This document shows, one piece after another, positions 51,495 to 57,622 of a stretch of DNA of 57,622 nt. Numbering within the stretch: the stretch's first letter is position 1; each line of letters starts with the position of its first letter. Under the pieces are notes generated by a model. That model saw only the letters and a program-made list of their open reading frames with translations. It had not been told where the DNA came from and made no database searches. Made by a program: the position numbers and the translations under genes. Source of the stretch: Bacillota bacterium (GTDB lineage: Bacteria; Bacillota; Clostridia; Christensenellales; Pumilibacteraceae); the NCBI GenBank assembly GCA_009780325.1, contig WRAF01000010.1, forward strand, positions 1 through 57,622, written 5' to 3'.

Positions 51495-54400
51495 ATGAAA
51501 AATATATATTCATTATATAGAAATCGGCTTGTAGAAATCTCTGGACGCAGCAGATCCCTTTATGCTAAGGGTGTGACTAAAAGACAAGCTTATAATTTAG
51601 GGAAACTATTAGAAAATACTGATGAGGCAAAGCGTTTAGTTGACTTTTTATGGGATGGTAATCAAAGAAAATTTAAATTATTTAATGGCAATCAGACTGT
51701 TGATTTATTAAAGAATATTCCTAATGAATTACATAAAAAAACTGTTGATAAAGAGCATAATGAATTAAGGGCGTTGCAGCGTGAAATGGATAGTATGGAG
51801 CGTGAAACAGGGCGATATGAACTGTTTGTAGGCTATCCTTATGTTGTGGGGCATTTAGGGTCTAGTGTTGTTAAGGCTCCGCTGGTTTTGTTTCCTGCTA
51901 GGATTTGTGATGAAAAGGGTATTGAATTAGAGATTTTAAGAGAAGAGCCTGTTGTATTAAACAAGGTGTTTTTGCTTGCTTTTGCAAAAGAGTATAAATT
52001 GGACATTGAAGAATTGGCAACTGAATTTAGTGGAAATTTAAGCGTAGATTTTGCTGATTTAAAGACACTTTTAGATTATTTAAAACATAAGGGCATTAAT
52101 TTAAAACCTTGCAAGAATAAAGGCATTTTAGATATTGAAAAAGCAAAAGAAACTTATCCTAAATTAGAAGTGGAGATAAGGAATTTTTGTGTTTTAGGGA
52201 GGTTTCCGCTTGCTAATGCTATTTATCATGATTATCGCTTGATGGAAAAAAACAAGCTGTCATCGCCTGCGATTGATGTTTTATTAAAAACTAAAGAAGT
52301 CAAAGTTAAAAATAAAAACCAAGGCGGCATTTTTAATGTTAAGCCATTAGACTTTGCACAAGAAGAGGCTATTGACAATATTAATAAATATAATAATGTT
52401 GTGATTTATGGACCGCCAGGGACGGGGAAATCTCAGGTTGTTACAAATATTATATCTGATGCATTAGCTAAGGGCAAAAAGGTGTTGATGGTGTCGCAAA
52501 AAAGGACTGCACTTGATGTAGTATACAATCGCTTGGGGCATTTATCTACTAAGGTTATGATGATTCCTGACCCCGAAAAGTCAAAGAATGAAGTGTACGA
52601 GAAGATTAGGCATAGGTATAATCAAGTATTAAAACATAAAAATACATTTGATAATAATGCTTTAGAAAATATTAATAAAAATATTGATACAGAGTTAGGG
52701 CAATTGCAAACTATATCTGATACGCTTTTTACTCCTACTGAATTTGGTGCGTATTTACAAAAAATGTATTTAAAAAGTGCAAGGTTAGGCAAAAATCCTT
52801 TAGATTATCATGTGCATGAAAAAATGAAAGGCACGTCCTTAATGAGTCTTGATTATCGGCAATTAGAAGATGCATCAAAATCATTAAAGCAAAAAAATAC
52901 AGCAGATTTATTCTATAATCATTATTTATTGGCAAAAGAAAATCCTATTATTGAGTTTATTAAAACAGGGCTTAATATTGATCAAATTAACAGGGTAAAA
53001 ACATATGTTCAGAATCTCTTAAGCGGAAACATTTTGCCATTTAATTTGTCTAAATATCAATATAGTCGTTATATGATGGTGTATAGTTTAGAAGATCATT
53101 TTGCAGACCTTAAGCCACTTGCAAATATGATTGTAAGGTTAGAGAGCCCAAAGCTAGCAAAAAGGGCAAAATTTTGTGGGATGGTGCCTCTATTATGGCC
53201 TGTTTTTCCGTTTGTTAAGCATTCATTAAATAAAAAACGCAATAAAATTATAAATAAGTTAGATATTGCAAGGCAAGCAGTAAGACATTATGTCACTGAG
53301 TTTGATTTATTAAAAACTGTATTAGAGCCAGATGGTTTTGCTATGGTTTTAGATAACATAACCTATGGCAATAATAAGTTTTTAAAAAAATTATCTTCAG
53401 CATTAGATGATTATATGACTTTAAAAGATGTCGTTTTTACTTTAAAATCTCTTAATGAGATTGAAAAAGTTATATTAGATTTTGCATTTGAAATAACAAA
53501 CAACAAAAAAGATTTTGTAGAGGTGACAGATTCTGTATTGCCAGTAAGAATTTATCATGAGATAGTTAAAGAAGAAAAACTAAAAGAAACTCAGTTAGCA
53601 AAAACTATTGTTTATGATGATTTAAAAAATAGGATTATTGCTTTAAAAGAAGAAAAAATGGCGCACAATATTGATTGTGTATATGATAAATTTAACGATG
53701 AATTTAAAAACTATTGGACAAATAATCAAGAGGCGGCTAAAAATTTTTTACATCAAATCAATAAACAGCAAAAGACTTGGCCTATACGAAAATTATTTTC
53801 TCATTTTGAACAGCATTTATTAAATTTATTTCCTTGTTGGATGCTGTCTCCTGAAGCTGTGTCGCAAGTATTGCCGCTTAAACCTGACTTATTTGACCTT
53901 GTATTATTTGATGAGGCAAGCCAGATTTTTATTGAGAGTACTATTCCTGCAATTTATCGCTCTAAATGTGTAGTAGTATCTGGTGATAACAAACAGCTTA
54001 AACCAACAAACGTATTTATAAAAAGATATTCAGGCAACGATAATGCAATTGACGAAATGGCGTTGTCAGACCAAGCTGCGGTTGAGGTTGAAAGCCTTTT
54101 AGATTTGGCTACATCAAGATTAAGGCAGACTCATCTTACATATCATTATAGAAGTCGTTATGAAGAGTTAATTAGTTTTTCTAATTATGCATTTTATGAA
54201 GGGCGCTTGCAAATTGCTCCTAATAATACAAAGTCTAAAAATTATAGGCCTATAGAGCGCATAAAAGTAAGTGGCAAATGGGATAAAAGACGCAATTTGG
54301 TTGAGGCAGAAAAAGTAGTTGACATTGTTGCTGATATTTTTAAAAACAGAAAAAATAAAGAGACTATTGGCATAGTAAGTTTTAATTTAGAGCAGCAAGA

Positions 54401-55241
54401 GTGTATTGAAGAGGCATTTGATAAAAAATGTGCAAAAGATGCAGCGTTTAAATTAAGCTATAATGCAGAGTTAAATAGAAAAGAGGATGGTGAGTATGCA
54501 GGGTTATTTATTAAAAATCTAGAAAATGTTCAAGGTGATGAGAGAGACATTATTATTTTTTCTGTTGGTTATGCAAAGAGTGACGGAGATAAATTAACGG
54601 CTAATTTTGGGTCATTATCAATGGCGGGCGGAGAAAACAGGCTTAATGTAGCTATTACAAGGGCTAAGCAAAAGATTTTTGTTGTTACTAGTGTAGAACC
54701 TGAGGATTTTTCTACTATTGATAACACAAAAAATTTAGGACCCAAGCTATTTAAAAAATATTTGCAGTATGCTAGAGCTGTATCAAACAAAGAAACAGCT
54801 GAAGCAAAGATAATATTAAATTCACTATTAACGGTCAAAAGAGAAGAGGATGATGCACATTTATTAAAGATGGAAAGTGAAATTAAACTAGAGTTAGAAA
54901 AGCATGGATATACAGTTGAGCAGAATTTAGGGGATGCTGAATATAAATTGTCGCTTGCTATTTATGATAAGGGATTAGATAAGTATGTTTTAGGTTTAGA
55001 GTGTGATTATGCAGCATTTAATTCTAGTGAGTCAGTGCTAGAGCGTGATGTGTATAGAAATGCATTTTTAGAGAGTAGAAATTGGAAAATAATGAGAATT
55101 TGGTCAAGAGATTATTGGACTAATAAACCTGCGTTAATTAGTGCGATTGTTAAAGAGATAGAAAAACAAAAACTAATGATAGTGCAAAGTAGAGGCGGCA
55201 AAAAAGCTGCGATAGCGCCAATGCCTAAAAAAGGGATATAG
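51495..55241 (+). CDS. DUF4011-helicase-nuclease (Hhe-like candidate defence protein)
   Basis: A 1248-residue protein. The N-terminal part (YRNRLVEISGRSRSLY) fits DUF4011. Next comes a superfamily 1 helicase: Walker A GPPGTGKS (about 309-316), Walker B LFDEASQ (about 805), GDNKQLKPT, YHYRS, VQGDERDIIIFSVGY and NVAITRAKQK, split by a long helical insertion (about 370-780). The last 110 residues (LDKYVLGLECDYAAFN, then ERDVYRNAFLESRNWKIMRI with WSRDYW) match the Vsr-like/MTES_1575 nuclease that ends such proteins, with Glu and Asp in place. DUF4011-helicase-Vsr is the make-up of the Hhe antiphage family. It is in one operon with the CTP synthase homologue. The start at 51495 has only a weak TAGGAA. 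Confidence 0.82.
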   Translation: MKNIYSLYRNRLVEISGRSRSLYAKGVTKRQAYNLGKLLENTDEAKRLVDFLWDGNQRKFKLFNGNQTVDLLKNIPNELHKKTVDKEHNELRALQREMDSMERETGRYELFVGYPYVVGHLGSSVVKAPLVLFPARICDEKGIELEILREEPVVLNKVFLLAFAKEYKLDIEELATEFSGNLSVDFADLKTLLDYLKHKGINLKPCKNKGILDIEKAKETYPKLEVEIRNFCVLGRFPLANAIYHDYRLMEKNKLSSPAIDVLLKTKEVKVKNKNQGGIFNVKPLDFAQEEAIDNINKYNNVVIYGPPGTGKSQVVTNIISDALAKGKKVLMVSQKRTALDVVYNRLGHLSTKVMMIPDPEKSKNEVYEKIRHRYNQVLKHKNTFDNNALENINKNIDTELGQLQTISDTLFTPTEFGAYLQKMYLKSARLGKNPLDYHVHEKMKGTSLMSLDYRQLEDASKSLKQKNTADLFYNHYLLAKENPIIEFIKTGLNIDQINRVKTYVQNLLSGNILPFNLSKYQYSRYMMVYSLEDHFADLKPLANMIVRLESPKLAKRAKFCGMVPLLWPVFPFVKHSLNKKRNKIINKLDIARQAVRHYVTEFDLLKTVLEPDGFAMVLDNITYGNNKFLKKLSSALDDYMTLKDVVFTLKSLNEIEKVILDFAFEITNNKKDFVEVTDSVLPVRIYHEIVKEEKLKETQLAKTIVYDDLKNRIIALKEEKMAHNIDCVYDKFNDEFKNYWTNNQEAAKNFLHQINKQQKTWPIRKLFSHFEQHLLNLFPCWMLSPEAVSQVLPLKPDLFDLVLFDEASQIFIESTIPAIYRSKCVVVSGDNKQLKPTNVFIKRYSGNDNAIDEMALSDQAAVEVESLLDLATSRLRQTHLTYHYRSRYEELISFSNYAFYEGRLQIAPNNTKSKNYRPIERIKVSGKWDKRRNLVEAEKVVDIVADIFKNRKNKETIGIVSFNLEQQECIEEAFDKKCAKDAAFKLSYNAELNRKEDGEYAGLFIKNLENVQGDERDIIIFSVGYAKSDGDKLTANFGSLSMAGGENRLNVAITRAKQKIFVVTSVEPEDFSTIDNTKNLGPKLFKKYLQYARAVSNKETAEAKIILNSLLTVKREEDDAHLLKMESEIKLELEKHGYTVEQNLGDAEYKLSLAIYDKGLDKYVLGLECDYAAFNSSESVLERDVYRNAFLESRNWKIMRIWSRDYWTNKPALISAIVKEIEKQKLMIVQSRGGKKAAIAPMPKKGI

Positions 55242-55429
55242 AATCTTAAGTATTTAGATAAAATCTAAAAGAAATTTTTATCTAACTAATTCTAAATTCT
55301 AATCTTTTTGCACACTATATTTTTTGTGATATCAGGCTTTTATAATAAAATAAAATATCAATAAGCGGTATTTTATTAATAATTTTTGCAATTTTGCAAT
55401 TATTTTTATAAGGGAAACTAGAATAATTG

Positions 55430-55459
55430 TTGACAAGCATTTATTCTTTGCATTATACT
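55430..55459 (+). promoter_or_regulatory. Leaderless promoter of the DAC-like gene
   Basis: TTGACA, 18 bases, TATACT, 6 bases (TAAAGC), ATG at 55466. The 225 bases before, after the helicase gene, hold AT-rich inverted repeats (TTAGATAAA with TTTATCTAA; AATAAAATA with TATTTTATT) that could act as weak terminators. Confidence 0.75.
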
Positions 55460-55465
55460 TAAAGC

Positions 55466-56788
55466 ATGAGAATTACTAAAAATTCGTATGCTGGTCTAAA
55501 GACAATAAAAGACGATTTGTCAGGCTATTTTAATGAGATTAAGTTGGATGAATTGGCACCGCTTAGATTGATTGTGTTAGATTATAGCTGCAGCCAAACA
55601 AATGCTAAAAATGAAATAGAAATCTTGTCTTATTTTGATTCAGATAAAAAAATCATCTCTAAAGAGACGCTTGAGGGGATCAAATTTGGTCTTTTTCCCG
55701 ATAAAGAGGTATTAGGTTATTTTGGATTAAGCACTGATACAAGCATAATTGCCTCCGATTTAACTGATGAAGAGGCTATTACCAGAAAAGCAAGATATTA
55801 TATAATTATATCATTTCCTATAAAACCTACTCCTATTATACAAGATTTTACCTATAGATTTGCCAAAATCATTTTAGATTATTTGTCAAGAAAAGATATG
55901 ACCATGAAAGAGATTTCAAATCAGAGGCTTAGTGCGTTTAGTGATGCAATTAAAGCTAAAATGGATTTAGATATTGTCAACAACTTGTCAAGTGCAAAAT
56001 ATGAGAAAAGAGATTTGACAGGCAGTATAATTTATATCAAAAATTTAAAAGAAATTCCTTTAAAAATTACATTCAAAAAACCCATAGAATTTGATATATC
56101 TAACCAACGTTTATTAAGAAAAGTGTTGGAAATGTCTGATAAAAATTTGTCTATCATTGTCTTAGAAAATAAGATAATAGGATTAGGGCAAAAAGATGCT
56201 TTAAGAAAAGTAGTCTTTAGCGGTCATCAAAAATGGACATTTTATGCGGCGCCCAAAGAGACACTTAAAAGCGCACATGGTAAATATTTTTTTGATAGAA
56301 GCGGCGGCTCTTTAATTGCGGATATGCCCAAAGGCTTTATTTTAAAAAAATATGAGAAGATGTTTAATTCATTGGTAGCATTATTGGCAAAACAAAAACA
56401 AGGGGCATTGTTAATTGTTAGTGATAAAGCTAAAGATGAGGTAGAGCGATTAAGCAGTTTTGATAGAGGCTATGCTATTGACCCGATAGATTTTACTAAG
56501 CCAGAAAATCTATTGCTGATTAGGCATTTATCTAGCGTAGATGGGGCAGTATTTATTGATAGGCAGCTATTGTGTTATGGCACAGGTGTTATTTTGGATG
56601 GAGTAGCAAAAAGCGTAGGCAACAATGCAAGAGGTGCTAGATTTAATTCAGCTGCCTGCTATTTAGACAATAAAGCTGGTGCACCATATGCAGCTGTGAT
56701 TATATCAGAAGACGAGACAATTGATGTTGCTTTAAATAGTTTTTCTACTGTAGAGAATTTAGCAAAGTATAATAGAGGGCAAATTTAA
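55466..56788 (+). CDS. DisA_N/DAC-like nucleotide-sensor protein
   Basis: The C-terminal 130 residues follow the diadenylate cyclase fold: an LIVSD strand, the DGA motif in SSVDGAVFIDRQLL (residues 359-361), and GVILDG. The next motif, RHR in true c-di-AMP synthases, is RFN here (RGARFNSA, 389-396), followed by VIISEDETIDV. This change is found in DAC-derived sensor-type domains (the DACNx group), so it more likely senses than makes a nucleotide. The first 300 residues I do not recognise; they are mixed alpha/beta without membrane segments. It has its own leaderless promoter and overlaps the reductase gene by one base. Confidence 0.75.
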   Translation: MRITKNSYAGLKTIKDDLSGYFNEIKLDELAPLRLIVLDYSCSQTNAKNEIEILSYFDSDKKIISKETLEGIKFGLFPDKEVLGYFGLSTDTSIIASDLTDEEAITRKARYYIIISFPIKPTPIIQDFTYRFAKIILDYLSRKDMTMKEISNQRLSAFSDAIKAKMDLDIVNNLSSAKYEKRDLTGSIIYIKNLKEIPLKITFKKPIEFDISNQRLLRKVLEMSDKNLSIIVLENKIIGLGQKDALRKVVFSGHQKWTFYAAPKETLKSAHGKYFFDRSGGSLIADMPKGFILKKYEKMFNSLVALLAKQKQGALLIVSDKAKDEVERLSSFDRGYAIDPIDFTKPENLLLIRHLSSVDGAVFIDRQLLCYGTGVILDGVAKSVGNNARGARFNSAACYLDNKAGAPYAAVIISEDETIDVALNSFSTVENLAKYNRGQI

Positions 56789-57336
56789 TGATAATCCCTA
56801 AAAAAATATTAGTTATATCTTCATCACCTAGGCGTGGGGGAAACTCTGAAACTTTGTGTGAGCAGTTTATAAAGGGTGCAAAAAGTGTGGGACATAAATG
56901 TGAGAAAATTGCTTTGGCACAGCTTCATATGGAGTTTTGTACAGGATGTGGTCTTTGCACTGACCCTAGAAAAAAATGCCATATAAAAGATGACATTGCA
57001 CTCATTTATCGCAAACTTTTAAATGCTGATGTAATTGTTTTGGCTACTCCAGTATACTTAGGCAGCATGTGCGGGCAAATGAAAACATTTATAGATAGAT
57101 TATGTGCTGTGTATCAGCATATTAATTATCGTCAATTTTATTTTATTGTTAGTATGGGGGCAGATAGCAAAAAATCTGCTGATTTAGTACTAAAAGAATT
57201 TAGGGCGGCTATGGCTTGCTTTGAGGGCAGTGAAGAAGTTGGGGTAATTGTGGGCAAGGGTGTAGAGGAAGTAGGAGATATAGTGGGGACAAGAGAGTAT
57301 AGAGAGGCGTTTAGAATAGGGAAGGGAGTGATGTGA
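56788..57336 (+). CDS. NADPH-dependent FMN reductase / iron-sulfur flavoprotein-like
   Basis: A flavodoxin-like fold with ISSSPRRGGNSETLCEQF (FMN phosphate loop, about residues 10-27), CTGCGLCTDPRKKC (about 51-64) and ATPVYLGSMCGQMKTFIDR. The Cys cluster C-x2-C-x2-C-x6-C in the loop after the second strand is like that of iron-sulfur flavoproteins, which may hold a 4Fe-4S cluster. Length 182 is normal. TAATG overlap with the preceding gene implies coupled translation; AGAGGG lies upstream. A strong terminator follows, so the two genes form one operon. Confidence 0.85.
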   Translation: MIIPKKILVISSSPRRGGNSETLCEQFIKGAKSVGHKCEKIALAQLHMEFCTGCGLCTDPRKKCHIKDDIALIYRKLLNADVIVLATPVYLGSMCGQMKTFIDRLCAVYQHINYRQFYFIVSMGADSKKSADLVLKEFRAAMACFEGSEEVGVIVGKGVEEVGDIVGTREYREAFRIGKGVM

Positions 57337-57380
57337 TTATTGCTATAAATCACTGTTTTTGGTATGTTGCTAAAAAATCC

Positions 57381-57420
57381 AAAAAACAGGCACTATTAAT
57401 TTAAATAGTGCCTGTTTTTT
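57381..57420 (+). terminator. Terminator of the DAC-reductase operon
   Basis: A perfect 17-base stem (AAAAAACAGGCACTATT with AATAGTGCCTGTTTTTT) with a 6-base loop. It can act on both strands. Confidence 0.93.
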
Positions 57421-57470
57421 ATTAGACCTGTTCAATAACCTAGATGGCACATCTAAAACAGTTTTTTTAT

Positions 57471-57621
57471 GAACAAAAGTGCCCTTCGGGCACGTAAGTC
57501 CGTGCTATGGGGTCTTCGTGGGCTTGCGCCTTGCGGCTACTGGGCGCCCTGCATAGGCGCCCTTTTTGTTGATGCAAGCATCTTTCATTTCAGACGATAA
57601 TTCCTAGCGCATCAAAAATTT
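57471..57621 (-). repeat. GC-rich hairpin repeat, copy D (inverted relative to copy C)
   Basis: The reverse complement of this stretch aligns along its length with 1719-1870. It has its own variants of the stems, including GGGCGCC with GGCGCCC (57542-57561) and GTGCCC with GGGCAC. A piece TAGACCTGTTC at 57424, just outside, resembles the MITE end but is not followed by the rest of the MITE. Confidence 0.75.
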
Positions 57622-57622
57622 A

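Noticed and set aside
57424-57434. TAGACCTGTTC as a fourth MITE copy
   Set aside because: Only 9 or so outer bases match the MITE end; the interior sequence does not follow.

Overview
The window is AT-rich DNA that reads as a low-GC Gram-positive bacterium, most likely an uncultured member of the Clostridia. The grounds are a single-chain glycyl-tRNA synthetase, a type III pantothenate kinase next to an ECF-type S component, an Lsa/CplR-type ABC-F protein, a long 2-hydroxyacyl-CoA dehydratase activase, lipoprotein signal peptides, strong purine-rich ribosome sites, and tRNA genes with encoded CCA. The taxon is inferred from gene families, not from a database match.

Layout. 1-936: 3' end of a 23S rRNA gene and a 5S rRNA gene. 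940-10900: gene-poor accessory DNA with small orphan genes, two zinc-ribbon membrane proteins behind duplicated promoters that carry a (GAC)n microsatellite, decayed gene remnants and several repeat families. 10864-15819: first of three MITE copies and a split 2-hydroxyacyl-CoA dehydratase/activase pair. 15896-19743: small membrane proteins, threonylcarbamoyl-AMP synthase, an arginine/low-MW phosphatase, a lipoprotein and rpiB. 20005-20784: five tRNA genes. 20785-22249: a small, partly broken insertion behind tRNA-Pro. 22509-29682: a Pho regulon unit (candidate PhoP boxes, permuted pstS, a pstC-pstA fusion, pstB, phoU, phoP, phoR), with a MITE between pstS and pstCA. 29859-37118: lipoprotein, membrane protein, guaB, a broken HEPN/MNT toxin pair, gpsA, small proteins, glyQS. 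37142-42665: MITE, cotH, a Cys/Gly-rich peptide behind a candidate structured RNA, a divergent XRE pair with a symmetric operator, a YgjV-like protein, ECF S component and coaX. 42885-46985: a 1366-residue surface protein. 47114-57336: an RnlA-type HEPN toxin overlapping an ABC-F gene, a CTP-synthase homologue whose glutaminase site is lost, a DUF4011-helicase-nuclease of the kind seen in the Hhe defence family, a DisA_N/DAC-like sensor protein and a flavodoxin-fold reductase.

How the genes work together. The pst-phoU-phoPR block is a complete phosphate uptake and sensing unit with its own candidate PhoP boxes; similar phased TTTACA repeats recur upstream of the CTP-synthase homologue. The S component and coaX probably form a pantothenate salvage and activation pair. 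The stretch 47-57 kb looks like an accessory conflict island: an RNase toxin coupled to a ribosome-acting ATPase, then a nucleotide-enzyme homologue paired with a helicase-nuclease, then a nucleotide-sensor-like protein.

Two global features stand out. At least seven genes have a good sigma-A type promoter whose -10 box lies only 5-9 bases before the ATG, which predicts leaderless mRNAs. At least three short repeat families are scattered between genes: a TA-flanked MITE, a palindromic TGTCAT element, and a GC-rich hairpin element present in inverted orientation near the two window ends.
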